This document shows positions 1 through 9,026 of a DNA stretch of 64,000 bases, one piece after another. The stretch spans positions 434,001 to 498,000 of the forward strand of contig NZ_CP038854.1 of assembly GCF_004792415.1 (NCBI RefSeq), written 5' to 3'. The notes beneath the pieces are model-generated. The model was given only the letters and a program-made list of their open reading frames with translations. It made no database searches and had not been told where the DNA came from. The stretch is from Pantoea vagans. Lineage in GTDB: Bacteria > Pseudomonadota > Gammaproteobacteria > Enterobacterales > Enterobacteriaceae. Position 1 is the stretch's first letter. Every line of letters begins with the position of its first letter. A program made the position numbers and the translations under genes.

Positions 1-500
1 CAGCGATCGCAATGACACTCACCACCATACTCATTAGAGATATGCCAGCCGACCACCGCCGGATGATGCGCATAACGCGCGGCCAGGCGGCTATTCATCG
101 CCTGCACTTTCTGGCGATAAACCGGCGAGGTCATACAGTGATTATGACGGCCACCGTGCAGGGCGGGAACGCGATCCCGCCCCACGCGCAACACCTCCGG
201 ATACGCCTGCGACATCCAGGCAGGCCTGGCCCCGCTCGGTGTGGCGAGAAACACGGAAATCCCCTGCAGCCACAGCGTATCGATTACCTCATCCAGCCAG
301 CCAAACTCATAGCGCCCCTCTTCCGGCTCCAGCTTCGCCCAGCTGAAAATACCCACTGACATCACGTTACAGTTCGCCTGCTTCATCATCGCGACGTCGT
401 CATCAATAATGCCCGGCTGGTGCGCCCACTGTTCCGGATTGTAGTCAGCACCATGCAGCAGCCGGTTAACCCGGGCGCTCAGCGGGGGAAATTTATTCAT
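1..500 (-). CDS. ganA: beta-galactosidase, GH42 family (N-terminal part)
   Basis: The reverse strand reads from an ATG at 500 to the left edge for 166 codons without a stop. The product starts MNKFPPLSARVNRLLHGADY and contains HISNEYGG at residues 153-160, the GH42 acid/base motif (N156-E157). GAGGA lies just before the start. The enzyme would release galactose from galacto-oligosaccharides made by the galactanase encoded just upstream. It is the last gene visible in the minus-strand galactan operon. It is partial only because the window ends; the C-terminal three quarters, including the nucleophile, lie outside. Confidence 0.93.
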   Translation of the reverse strand, partial: MNKFPPLSARVNRLLHGADYNPEQWAHQPGIIDDDVAMMKQANCNVMSVGIFSWAKLEPEEGRYEFGWLDEVIDTLWLQGISVFLATPSGARPAWMSQAYPEVLRVGRDRVPALHGGRHNHCMTSPVYRQKVQAMNSRLAARYAHHPAVVGWHISNEYGGECHCDR

Positions 501-541
501 ACCTGTTCCTCAGAGGAAGAGATCAGCGTTAATGCTGATAG

Positions 542-1735
542 TTAATGAAAAACCTGTAGCGAAGGCAGCGCCTTGCCGTGACAGTCAAACAGCGCCTGGT
601 TCTCGCGAGCGTTACCCTGTTTCCATTCGTCGTGGATATATTTCATGCCAGCGGGCGTAGCCCAGGTATTGCCGGGCGCGGGGATCCACGCCGGTTCCCA
701 GTAGACCACGCCCTTGCCGCGATGGTCCGGCACCGCCAGCACCGCTTTAATCAGGTCATGCAGATAGGCCGCCTGGCCCTGTACCGTGCCGGGATAGCCG
801 CCTGCCTGCTCCTCTTTTGCCTGGAAACTGTTCTCGGCGTTGTCACAGTTTTCCAGCGTGTAGCCATAGGCGGCTTCCACCACCATCACGTCTTTGTCAT
901 AGCGCCGGGAGATATCATCCATGTTGGCTTTCAGGGCGCTGATGGGGCCGTTCCAGTAGGTGTACATCGACAGGCCAATCACATCGAACGGCACATCACG
1001 CTTAACGATTTCATCGAACCACCAGCGGAAGGTATCGTTTTTAGTACCCTCAGCCAGATGCAGTATGATCTTCACCTGATGCGGATCGCTGAGGTTCTCG
1101 CGCAGCCCGCTGATGCCCGCCTTCAGCAGGCCCGCCAGCCGATCAAACTCGCCGCCGTTCTGGCCCCAGCTCTTGCCTTCCGGCCAGAGCATGCCGCCGT
1201 TAAGCTCGTTGCCAATCTGCACGATATCCGGCAGCACCCCTTCCGCTTTAAAACGGGCGATAGCGTCGCGGGTATAGTCATGCACCCGCGTTTCCAGCTG
1301 CGGAAAGGTCAGCGACTGCCAGGCTTTGGGCTTGAACTGCTTGCCGGGATCGGTCCAGAAATCGCTGTAATGAATATCCAGCAGCAGCTTCAGTCCCGCC
1401 GCTTTCACGCGCTTCGCCAGCGCCAGCGTAGTCGCCAGATCGTTGCCGCCACCGCCGTAGGTGTGACCGCTGCCGTCAGTGGGATCGACCCACAGCCGCA
1501 GCCGGATAGTGTTGATGCCGCTGGCTTTCAGAATGGCGATAGCATCCTGCTGCTGGTTATCCACGTTGTAGAACTTCGCGCCCTGCTTCTCCAGTTCAGC
1601 CAGCGAAGAGATGTCCGCACCTTTAATAAAATCGGCGGGCCACGGTCCGGCAGAGGCGATGACAGGCTGTTCGTCGGCGAGCAGCGGCGTCGCCCAGGCC
1701 AGCGCCAGGGCGAGAATTAATGTTTTGGGCATCAT
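542..1735 (-). CDS. ganB: secreted arabinogalactan endo-beta-1,4-galactanase, GH53
   Basis: A 397-aa protein with a cleavable signal peptide (hydrophobic residues 4-20, LLADEQ junction) followed by a GH53 barrel. The acid/base glutamate is E177 in IGNELNGG and the nucleophile is E287 in VVEAAYGYT. The family cuts internal beta-1,4 links of galactan, a pectin side chain. The start ATG has AAAGGAT upstream and lies 3 nt after the permease gene, so it is co-transcribed. The pathway is then: extracellular cutting, ABC uptake of oligosaccharides, and cytoplasmic GH42 hydrolysis. Length is normal for the family. Confidence 0.95.
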   Translation of the reverse strand: MMPKTLILALALAWATPLLADEQPVIASAGPWPADFIKGADISSLAELEKQGAKFYNVDNQQQDAIAILKASGINTIRLRLWVDPTDGSGHTYGGGGNDLATTLALAKRVKAAGLKLLLDIHYSDFWTDPGKQFKPKAWQSLTFPQLETRVHDYTRDAIARFKAEGVLPDIVQIGNELNGGMLWPEGKSWGQNGGEFDRLAGLLKAGISGLRENLSDPHQVKIILHLAEGTKNDTFRWWFDEIVKRDVPFDVIGLSMYTYWNGPISALKANMDDISRRYDKDVMVVEAAYGYTLENCDNAENSFQAKEEQAGGYPGTVQGQAAYLHDLIKAVLAVPDHRGKGVVYWEPAWIPAPGNTWATPAGMKYIHDEWKQGNARENQALFDCHGKALPSLQVFH

Positions 1736-1738
1736 GAT

Positions 1739-2590
1739 TTATCCTTTAGTACTGCCTGAAGCCAGGCCGGAGACGAAGTATTTCTGCAGCGCCAGATAGA
1801 ACACGGCTACCGGCACAGCGATCAGCACGGCTCCGGCCGCATAGGTGGTGTAACTGGCACCCATTTTCTGCGACACGAGGTTGTAGAGGCCAATCGGCAG
1901 CGTAAACTGTTCCGGCGTGCGCAGAATGGTGCTGGAGAGAATGAAATCGCCCAGCGGCCCCGTGAACGAGAAGAGCGCAACGACGGCCAGAATCGGCTTC
2001 GACAGCGGCATGATGATCTCAATAAAGATGCGGAAATTGCCCGCGCCATCCATGCGCGCTGACTCATCCAGATCTTTGGGAATCGAATCGAGATAGCCCT
2101 TCATCAGATAGGTGTTCATCGGGATCATCCCGCCGACATAGATCAGCACCAGCGCCAGGTGGCTGTTGATTAATCCCAGCAGCTGCGACAGGACGAAGAT
2201 CGCGATAAGCGCCGAAAACTGCGGGATCATCTGCAGCAGCAGAAACAGCATCAGTCCGTTCTGCCGTCCCTTAAACCGAAAACGGGAAAAGGCATAGGCG
2301 GTACAGCTGACGCTGATGAGCGTCAGTACCATGGTCAGGAAACTGATTTTCATCGAATTCCAGTACCAGGTCAGGTAAGGCACCGTGCCGTTGAACAGGT
2401 CGCGATAATGCTGTAGCGACGCATTCTCCGGAATGATCGAACTGCTGAGCAGACTGTTGCCCGCATTCAGTGATGCCCCTACCGTCCAGACCAGCGGATA
2501 AATGATGATGGTCGAGACGGCCAGCACCACCAGCCAGGTCAGCGACAGGCGTATCCACCTTTCGCGTTTAATACTGCCGGACTTCGCCAT
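1739..2590 (-). CDS. ganQ: galacto-oligosaccharide ABC transporter permease, MalG type
   Basis: A 283-aa inner-membrane permease of the MalG/GanQ type with about six transmembrane segments. The cytoplasmic EAA loop (ESARMDGAG) that docks on the ATPase is visible. I placed the start at the ATG giving MAKSGSIKRERW because GGGAG precedes it and it lies just after the stop of the other permease gene. An upstream in-frame start at 2614 would add eight residues and overlap that gene. It should pair with GanP and the ATPase encoded divergently. Confidence 0.9.
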   Translation of the reverse strand: MAKSGSIKRERWIRLSLTWLVVLAVSTIIIYPLVWTVGASLNAGNSLLSSSIIPENASLQHYRDLFNGTVPYLTWYWNSMKISFLTMVLTLISVSCTAYAFSRFRFKGRQNGLMLFLLLQMIPQFSALIAIFVLSQLLGLINSHLALVLIYVGGMIPMNTYLMKGYLDSIPKDLDESARMDGAGNFRIFIEIIMPLSKPILAVVALFSFTGPLGDFILSSTILRTPEQFTLPIGLYNLVSQKMGASYTTYAAGAVLIAVPVAVFYLALQKYFVSGLASGSTKG

Positions 2591-2600
2591 AACTGCTCCC

Positions 2601-3950
2601 TTACGCCATCTCATCTTGTTTAAACGACCGGGTCGCGCGGAACTGCCACAGCGCCAGACCTACCACGAAAATCGACAGCAGAATGGTGATCGTGGCGGCG
2701 ATAGCATATTGCGACGACGACATGGTGAGCTTGTAGATCCATGACACCAGGATATCCGTGCCTCCGGCATTCGATCCCGCTACCGCCGGACCGCCGTTGT
2801 TAAACAGATAAATGATATTGAAATTGTTAAAGTTGAAGGTGTATTGCGTGATAATGATCGGCGCAATGGCGTAGAGCACCAGCGGCAGCGTGATGGTTTT
2901 CAGCCGCGTCCAGGCGCTGGCGCCATCCATGATTGCCGCCTCATAGAGGTCGTCCGGGATCGCCTGCAGCACCCCGGTGGTCATCGCAAAGACAAACGGG
3001 AAGCCGAGCCAGGTCTGCATCATAATCAGCGCGGTTTTGGTCCAGAACGGATCGGTCATCCAGGCTTTCGGCGCGATGCCAAAGAAGTCGAGAATCGCGT
3101 TGTTGATCACCCCAAAGCTGTCGTTGAACATCCCGGCAAACACCAGAATGGTGACAAAACCCGGCACCGCCCACGGCAGGATAAAGATGGTGCGGATCAG
3201 CGGTTTAAAGCGCAGGTCTTTCTGATTGACCAGAATCGCCAGCATCACGCCGACGGTGCACTGCAGCGTGGTCGCCAGCAGCGTCCAGACCACCGTCCAC
3301 TGCAGCACATCGAAGAAGGTGGAGCGCCAGATCGACAGCGTGAAAATGTTGATGAAGTTTTTGAATCCTACCCAGTCCACCAGCTTCGCCGGCGGCGTGT
3401 GATAGAGGTTGTAGTTGGTGAAGGCGATAGCAAAACCAAACAGAATCGGAAACACCACCACGAACACCAGCAGAATAAAGCCCGGCGAAATCATCAGGTA
3501 GGGGAAGCCGTCGCGCAGCAGCAGCTGATACTGCTGACGCACGCTGTTAAGCGGTTGCCCCCTGTCGCGCTTAACGCCATTGACCCAGGCATCGCGCACC
3601 GACAATCCCCAGACCGCCACGCCGAAGGCGGCGATCAGCACGCTGATAATTCCCTCCGCCAGCAGGAAAATGGAGTTATCGCGCGGCACCGATTCACCCA
3701 GCGTGTATAGCCCCCAGAATCCTTCACGCAGAAAATCGTGGAAGACGCCGGTAAAACTGCTGAGCAGAATCAGAAAGCACAGGCCTTTCGCCCACTGGCG
3801 GTGATAAAACTGGCCGAAGCCAGGCAGCAGTGCCAGCAACGCACCGGTCGTCGCATGACGACGCGGACGCTTAGCGGTCACCAGATGTTCATCGGAAGAT
3901 ATAGCCACACTCTGATCCTTATCCTGTACGGTTATCCCGTGAACCGGCAT
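2601..3950 (-). CDS. ganP: galacto-oligosaccharide ABC transporter permease, MalF type
   Basis: A 449-aa MalF/GanP-like permease. After a hydrophilic N-terminus there are eight or so hydrophobic segments and an EAA loop (YEAAIMDGAS) near the C-terminal third. The start overlaps the stop of the binding-protein gene by one base (TAATG), so translation is probably coupled. MalF-type proteins carry an extra N-terminal membrane region compared with MalG types, as seen here. Substrate assignment to galactan oligosaccharides rests on the operon partners (GH53 and GH42), not on the permease sequence. Confidence 0.9.
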   Translation of the reverse strand: MPVHGITVQDKDQSVAISSDEHLVTAKRPRRHATTGALLALLPGFGQFYHRQWAKGLCFLILLSSFTGVFHDFLREGFWGLYTLGESVPRDNSIFLLAEGIISVLIAAFGVAVWGLSVRDAWVNGVKRDRGQPLNSVRQQYQLLLRDGFPYLMISPGFILLVFVVVFPILFGFAIAFTNYNLYHTPPAKLVDWVGFKNFINIFTLSIWRSTFFDVLQWTVVWTLLATTLQCTVGVMLAILVNQKDLRFKPLIRTIFILPWAVPGFVTILVFAGMFNDSFGVINNAILDFFGIAPKAWMTDPFWTKTALIMMQTWLGFPFVFAMTTGVLQAIPDDLYEAAIMDGASAWTRLKTITLPLVLYAIAPIIITQYTFNFNNFNIIYLFNNGGPAVAGSNAGGTDILVSWIYKLTMSSSQYAIAATITILLSIFVVGLALWQFRATRSFKQDEMA

Positions 3951-5170
3951 TACTGGTTGCTGGCCTGCATCGCTTCAATCTGCATGGTGATCTGTTTCAC
4001 CGCGTTATCCAGCGCCGCTTTTGGCTCCTGCTTGCCGGAAACGCTCAGCTCCAGCGCCGCATTGGCCGGGCCCCAGACTTCCTGCATCTCTGGCACACCC
4101 GGCATGGCTGAGGCGCGCGCCGCCTGCACCGCGACCGCGTTGGCTTTCTCATCATCTTGGATAATCGGATCGTTCATCAGCGCAGTAACCGGTGGGATCT
4201 CCTGAGTTTTCTGGTAGCGCTCTTTCACGTACTGCGGCTGGTTGATAAAGGTAAGGAACTTCTGTGCCAGCGCCTGATCTTTGCTCCAGGTCGATACCAC
4301 ATAGCCTTTAACGCCCAGGAAGGAGCTCATCGGCTTGCCGTTTGGCAGCAGTGGCAGGGGCGCCACGCCGTAGTTGATCCCGGCCGCCTGATAGGGCTGG
4401 AACGCCCACGGCCCGTTGATCACCGCCGCCGCTTTCTTCTCGGTAAACAGCGAGTCGATAGCGTTAAGGCCGTTGTCGCCCATGATGCCGCCAGGCAGCA
4501 ATCCTTCGCTGAAGAAGCGCTTAAGGTACGTCACCGCCTCCACGCTGCCTGGGGTGTTCAGCCCGATATCCTGCGTGTTAATCACGCCTTTTGCGTCTTT
4601 ACCAAAAATGTAAGACCCCATTGGTGCCATCACGCCCCAGCTGTAGTAGATCTGGTCGAACTTCGCCAGCAGGCCATACTGTTTTGCCTCGCGCTGCTTC
4701 TGCGAGAACGCGCGATACTCATCCAAAGTTTTAAGCGGCGCGGGCAGCAGATCTTTGTTGTAGATCAGCACCAGGGTTTCAACCGCCTTAGGCACGCCGT
4801 AGACCACGTTATTCTGTGTAAACGCGGCCATTGCCGAAGGCGTATAAGCGCTCTGCTCTGCCGCATCGATTTTCAGCGGAGCCAGCAAGCCCTGCACCAC
4901 CGCACTGCCGAGCTGGTCGTTGGGGATCACCAGCACATCCGGGCCGATACCTGCCGGACCATCCAGACGCAGCTTCTCAATCTGCTGCGCAAAGGGCATC
5001 TCCTGCACTTTCACTTCAACGCCGTACTGTTTCTGAAAATCGGCGATCGCCGTTTTGATGCCGTCCGATTTTTTAATGTCTTCCCAGACGGTGAGTTGCT
5101 GAGCGGCCCAGACGGATTGATTAAGCATCATGGCTGACAGAAGTAGCGTAACGCTGATTTTGATTTTCAT
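3950..5170 (-). CDS. ganO: galacto-oligosaccharide ABC transporter substrate-binding protein
   Basis: A 406-aa periplasmic solute-binding protein of the maltose-binding-protein type (family 1), related to GanO/CycB. The start chosen is the ATG giving MKIKISVTLLLSAMMLNQ, because it begins a normal signal peptide (cleavage after VWAA) and has GAGG at good spacing. The reading frame stays open 168 bases further upstream, but that extension is not signal-like. It is the first gene of the five-gene galactan operon and is probably the most highly expressed one. Confidence 0.9.
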   Translation of the reverse strand: MKIKISVTLLLSAMMLNQSVWAAQQLTVWEDIKKSDGIKTAIADFQKQYGVEVKVQEMPFAQQIEKLRLDGPAGIGPDVLVIPNDQLGSAVVQGLLAPLKIDAAEQSAYTPSAMAAFTQNNVVYGVPKAVETLVLIYNKDLLPAPLKTLDEYRAFSQKQREAKQYGLLAKFDQIYYSWGVMAPMGSYIFGKDAKGVINTQDIGLNTPGSVEAVTYLKRFFSEGLLPGGIMGDNGLNAIDSLFTEKKAAAVINGPWAFQPYQAAGINYGVAPLPLLPNGKPMSSFLGVKGYVVSTWSKDQALAQKFLTFINQPQYVKERYQKTQEIPPVTALMNDPIIQDDEKANAVAVQAARASAMPGVPEMQEVWGPANAALELSVSGKQEPKAALDNAVKQITMQIEAMQASNQ

Positions 5171-5186
5171 TACCGGCCTCGTGTGA

Positions 5187-5204
5187 AGGTATGACATTTT
5201 TACT
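5187..5204. promoter_or_regulatory. inverted repeat in the ganO leader
   Basis: TGACA-N7-TGTCA lies about 20 bp upstream of the ganO start. It could be an operator for an unseen local repressor, but this is weak evidence from symmetry alone. Confidence 0.25.
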
Positions 5205-5340
5205 GTCATTTGCTGTTGTTCTTTTTTCAGACACATGCTGAACAGGGATTCATCGGTCATATAAAACGTGAATAACGTATCGCATTTACGCCATACGCTA
5301 CGCGGAATGCGTAACGTGCTCCAGCCCGTTCGCACCAATG

Positions 5341-5356
5341 TGTGATCGGTATTACA
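5341..5356. promoter_or_regulatory. CRP-like site in the divergent gan/ATPase intergenic region
   Basis: TGTGA-TCGGTA-TTACA matches the CRP consensus TGTGA-N6-TCACA at nine of ten half-site bases. It sits between the divergently transcribed binding protein and ATPase genes, as expected for catabolite control of sugar uptake. Confidence 0.5.
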
Positions 5357-5494
5357 GAAATCAAAAACAGCGATAGGGCGCGCCCTGACGGAACGTTATA
5401 GTCAACGCAGGCACCATCAGGGCTGACGTGGAAACTGACCACCTGTTATACGTCGTACATTTTAGCCGCCAAATTTCTTGCCATGAGGTTCAGC

Positions 5495-6613
5495 ATGTCC
5501 AGCATCAGATTGAGAAATGTCACCAAACGCTTTGGTAAAACAGAAACGCTGAAAAATATCGCACTCGACATTGAGGCCGGTGAGTTTGCAGTCTTTGTGG
5601 GTCCATCAGGCTGCGGAAAATCCACGCTGCTGCGGCTGATTGCCGGGCTGGAAGAGATCAGTGACGGTGAGATTCTGATTGGCGATGAGGTGATGAATGA
5701 TGTGGCACCTTCGCACCGGGGCGTGGCGATGGTGTTCCAGAGTTATGCACTCTATCCCCATATGACGGTGGCGGAGAATATTGGCTACGGACTGAAAGTG
5801 AACGGGCTGCCCAAGGCGCAGATTCAGCATCAGGTGGAGATGGTGGCGAAGACGCTGCAGCTGGGGCAGTTGCTGGATCGCAAACCTAAACAGCTCTCTG
5901 GCGGTCAGCGTCAGCGTGTCGCCATTGGTCGCGCCATCGTGCGTAATCCCCGGGTATTCATGTTTGATGAGCCACTGTCGAACCTGGATGCAGAGCTGCG
6001 CGTCGATATGCGTCTGCACATCGCTAAGCTTCATCAGGAACTGAAAACCACCATGGTTTATGTGACGCACGATCAGACGGAAGCGATGACGCTGGCCGAT
6101 AAGATTGTGGTGATGAATTACGGCAAGGTGGAACAGGTCGGCTCACCGATGGAACTCTATTACAACCCAATCAACCGCTTCGTTGCGGGCTTTATCGGTT
6201 CACCTAAGATGAACTTCCTGCCCGCACGCGTGGAGCAGTGTGGCCCTGCCGGGCTGGTCGCCGTAATCAATGACGGTGAACACCGGCTGCAACTCCCCTC
6301 GCCCATCCGCCCGTTGCAGCCAGGAGATGAGATCACCCTGGGTATCCGACCAGAACAGTTGCAGATCAACGGCGATGCGCCTCTGAATATCGACTTCCAC
6401 TGCGAAGTCGTTGAGCGACTCGGCAATAATACGTATCTGTTTGGTCAGAGCCACGGCCACGACGGCTTCAAGATGCTGCTGCCGGGCGATGTGCATTTCC
6501 GCCCTTATCAGACGCTGCGTCCCAGCTTCCATCCGCACCACTGCATGGTGTTTGATGCTGATGGCGCACGGATCAGCGCAGATATTGCAATGCCGCAGGT
6601 GCGCGCGGCCTGA
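5495..6613 (+). CDS. sugar ABC transporter ATP-binding protein, MalK/UgpC/MsmX type
   Basis: A 372-aa ATPase with Walker A GPSGCGKST starting at residue 36, signature LSGGQ at 134-138 and Walker B ending DE at 158-159, followed by a C-terminal regulatory TOBE-like domain. The start is the ATG giving MSSIRLRNVTKRFG, with ATGAGGTT just before it; an upstream ATG at 5483 lacks a ribosome site. It would energise the GanP/GanQ permease. Being divergent from the operon and of the multi-client MsmX/UgpC type, it might also serve other sugar permeases. Confidence 0.92.
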   Translation: MSSIRLRNVTKRFGKTETLKNIALDIEAGEFAVFVGPSGCGKSTLLRLIAGLEEISDGEILIGDEVMNDVAPSHRGVAMVFQSYALYPHMTVAENIGYGLKVNGLPKAQIQHQVEMVAKTLQLGQLLDRKPKQLSGGQRQRVAIGRAIVRNPRVFMFDEPLSNLDAELRVDMRLHIAKLHQELKTTMVYVTHDQTEAMTLADKIVVMNYGKVEQVGSPMELYYNPINRFVAGFIGSPKMNFLPARVEQCGPAGLVAVINDGEHRLQLPSPIRPLQPGDEITLGIRPEQLQINGDAPLNIDFHCEVVERLGNNTYLFGQSHGHDGFKMLLPGDVHFRPYQTLRPSFHPHHCMVFDADGARISADIAMPQVRAA

Positions 6614-6639
6614 GGTGAGTGTCTGGAGGAATGTAATAA

Positions 6640-6657
6640 GAGGCCGGAAACGGCCTC
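6640..6657. terminator. hairpin after the ATPase gene
   Basis: GAGGCCG-N4-CGGCCTC forms a perfect 7-bp stem 27 bp after the ATPase stop. There is no good T run, so termination strength is uncertain. Confidence 0.45.
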
Positions 6658-6672
6658 ACACTGCTGACAAAC

Positions 6673-6862
6673 TTAAATAAGGCTGAATCTGACAGCAACG
6701 AATAACTTATTTGCGCAGGGAACACGGGCAGAATAGGAAAGCGTCCCGCGCCATGGACGGCGCGGGCCGAGCGGCCAGGGATTGGCTCAAGCGACTTTCC
6801 GATCTGACCGTGTTCCCTTCGCAGGCTCCGTCTTACCGCTAACCAGGCTTAACGGCTTATTT
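6673..6862. repeat. about 190-bp imperfect inverted repeat (MITE-like)
   Basis: The ends read TAAATAAG at 6673 or so and CTTATTTA at 6855-6862. Inside, GGGAACACGG-CAGA-GGAAAG at 6718-6742 is mirrored by CTTTCCGATCTGACCGTGTTCCC at about 6795-6817 in inverted orientation. The centre holds a GC-rich hairpin, CGCGCC-ATGGAC-GGCGCG. The right end overlaps the stop codon of the following gene. No coding potential is visible. Confidence 0.55.
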
Positions 6863-7414
6863 ACCGAGAATATTGTTAACCGCTTTCAGGTGGCCAGCCT
6901 TGTCTTTGTGATTTGAAACCACCTGAATAACGGTGAATTTCTTGTTGGCGACCGCCAGCAGAGTAGCCTGCTGCACATCGTTACCACCCATCTTGTCAGT
7001 AGCTTCGATATGATAGACCGGCAGACCATTGGCATTTTCGGTTTTCTCACTAATAACTTTGTAAGAAGGTGAGGCCTGCTTCTGCTTGTCTTTGATCGAC
7101 TTCATGCCGTTAAGAAAATCAGCATCACTGGCGCCACGGGCAATCACCGGGATCTCTTCTTCGCCAATGATCAACACGCGTTTTTCCTGCTTGTTGACAT
7201 ACATAGTACCTGGTCCGCCGCCCGGAACAGGCTGCTTTTCATAGCCCTGCAGAGTGAAAGTCTGTTTGCCATCCAGCAGAGAGAGCGTCTGAGTCTGCGC
7301 GGCTGCGGCTGGCGCGGTCGTCGTTTCCGCGGCGGTTGCGATCATCGGGGCACTGCCAATAGCAGCAGTCAGGCAGAGGGTACCCATAATATTTAATGAT
7401 TGACGTAATTTCAC
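6857..7414 (-). CDS. DcrB-like periplasmic protein
   Basis: A 185-aa protein with a clear signal peptide (cleavage near IATAA-ET), then a DcrB-like domain: LLDGKQTFTL at its start and a C-terminal pattern of two beta strands and a helix (LLAVANKKFTVIQVV). E. coli DcrB, also about 185 aa, is a periplasmic lipoprotein needed for phage C1/C6 entry and linked to envelope protein maturation. This copy lacks the lipobox cysteine, so it should be soluble. Relationship to DcrB is judged by eye; function is inferred only at family level. Confidence 0.6.
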   Translation of the reverse strand: MKLRQSLNIMGTLCLTAAIGSAPMIATAAETTTAPAAAAQTQTLSLLDGKQTFTLQGYEKQPVPGGGPGTMYVNKQEKRVLIIGEEEIPVIARGASDADFLNGMKSIKDKQKQASPSYKVISEKTENANGLPVYHIEATDKMGGNDVQQATLLAVANKKFTVIQVVSNHKDKAGHLKAVNNILGK

Positions 7415-7485
7415 CGTGAACTCCTTCGTGTAGTGGATATTTCCATTTCACTGACACCCCATCGGATGTCGGCGAGGCAGAGGCG

Positions 7486-7827
7486 TTATCGGGTCAGGTC
7501 GTAAATAGAGATCCCTGAGCCGAGCAGTAACAGAATAATCGGCCAGTAGAGAACGGGGATAAAAAAGAAGTTGTGGGTTTTTTCGGGGGCCATCATCGGC
7601 TCGCTCTTCGTCGCCGCAGCGATTGAGTCCAGCCATTTTTCCTGCCGCAGCGCCCAGACGAAGACCGCACAAAAAAGAGCGGCAACGATGAGCGCCGCCC
7701 CTGTCGCCCATAAATGGGCAACAAAAAAACCGTCGTAGTAATAAAAATCGAGCAGCCATTTACACAGCAGATAGGCGGCAGAAATTAATAGCGCGACAAA
7801 AAACCCGACTCCGCTCCAGGCAATCAT
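7486..7827 (-). CDS. small inner-membrane protein of unknown function
   Basis: A 113-aa protein with three hydrophobic segments (about residues 4-26, 38-62 and 88-108). I do not recognise a family. The region between segments 2 and 3 is charged (RQEKWLDSIAAATKSEP). It lies 71 bp upstream of, and in the same direction as, the DcrB-like gene, so the two could be co-transcribed. Confidence 0.6.
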   Translation of the reverse strand: MIAWSGVGFFVALLISAAYLLCKWLLDFYYYDGFFVAHLWATGAALIVAALFCAVFVWALRQEKWLDSIAAATKSEPMMAPEKTHNFFFIPVLYWPIILLLLGSGISIYDLTR

Positions 7828-7920
7828 CTTTATATCCTTTAAATGTGTGGGGTTCAGGGAATTATTTTTTAAAAATTAACATATTTTTATCATTGTGGCG
7901 ATATTTTCTTTGGTGTTAAT

Positions 7921-7947
7921 ATTCGCTCTGACCCGCTCAGGGCGAAT
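7921..7947. repeat. hairpin in gene-free interval 7828-8223
   Basis: ATTCGCTCTGA-N5-TCAGGGCGAAT is an 11-bp stem with one mismatch. The rest of the roughly 400-bp gap is AT-rich and probably contains the divergent promoters of the flanking genes; I see nothing else in it. Confidence 0.4.
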
Positions 7948-8223
7948 CGGCCTGTTTCATTATAAAACATCTGAAGCGACCAGGGTTATTTCCTGAGGTA
8001 GTTGATGATTCCGAATCCGGCGTGCCATTAATATTGCACTCCGGGTGCGGCAGAGCTATTTGTTGCGTTGCGATATTATTTGCGTGTGAATGAATCACAC
8101 CGCTGGCATCACCGTTTTTAAAAAATCGCATCGGCTGTTTCGGTGAGCAGAATTTATGCCGCTGTCATCCGTATGAAACAGTAAGGTGCCCGACAGGTTT
8201 TTGCTTAAAGCATGGAGGTTAGC

Positions 8224-8661
8224 ATGGATCAACTCACTGAAAATAATGGAAAAGAGACTATCTCTAAAAAGTACAGTGCGAAGTGGCAGGCCCGCTTTGA
8301 ATTTTTTGACCGTCATGGTGCTCCCAGTTCACCCGGCTTCAGAGAGGCATTGAAACAGCTGCCTTTCAGGCAAAAACTGAGAGTAAACATGAATTTAATT
8401 GCCTTCCTTTTCGGCCCGATTTATCTGTTTGTCCTCGGCCTGTGGAAGAAGAACATCATGCTGATTTTAATTATGATGGCTGTTTATACTATTGTGATTA
8501 TCGCGTTAGCGATAGCGGGCATGGAATTTCCACGGTATCTTCAGGTCGGCCTGGGCTATGGTTTTAATGCCCTGTACGGCATGAGCACGAATTACAGTTA
8601 TTATCTGAAAGAGAGAAAAGGCGATAACGGCTGGAATCCCTTTAAAGGGATGCGCTGGTAA
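8224..8661 (+). CDS. DUF2628 domain membrane protein
   Basis: A 145-aa protein. Its C-terminal half fits DUF2628: two hydrophobic segments (LIAFLFGPIYLFVLGLW, then a long helix), followed by YGFNALYGMSTNYSYYL and a terminal tryptophan-rich tail. The start is set by GGAGG six bases before the ATG giving MDQLTENN. Proteins of this family are small inner-membrane proteins of unknown role. It lies upstream of a metalloprotease on the same strand, but 365 bp apart. Confidence 0.7.
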   Translation: MDQLTENNGKETISKKYSAKWQARFEFFDRHGAPSSPGFREALKQLPFRQKLRVNMNLIAFLFGPIYLFVLGLWKKNIMLILIMMAVYTIVIIALAIAGMEFPRYLQVGLGYGFNALYGMSTNYSYYLKERKGDNGWNPFKGMRW

Positions 8662-9026
8662 TTTTTTCAGCGCAACTGGCAAAATAGTAAATCTGGTGTA
8701 GCGACAGCAGACAGGCAGCTTTTTAAACTTCATGGTGGAGGCTGACCGAAATAAATAATGAATATTAACTCAAATTATTGCTGTCGCGGCACAACAACAG
8801 GGTGCCTGTCAGGAGAATAATCTGCTGGTAACCTGACAAGCCCATGAAATATTTTTCTGCGCCTTCAGGAACAGGTGCTGACTGGCTTATAGCACTTTGC
8901 ATTAATTATCATATCGCTGAAGCTCGCAAACATGTCCCGCAAAGTGTAGCCGGGTCAAGGGTATTCTTTTAAGAATTTCCTTAAAAAGCAGCTTCCCCTT
9001 TCACTGACATATGGGATGTTATTATT
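8662..9026. other. gene-free interval before the M48 protease
   Basis: About 365 bp with no convincing ORF, repeat copy or terminator. A promoter for the protease gene is expected here, but I could not single one out. Confidence 0.4.
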
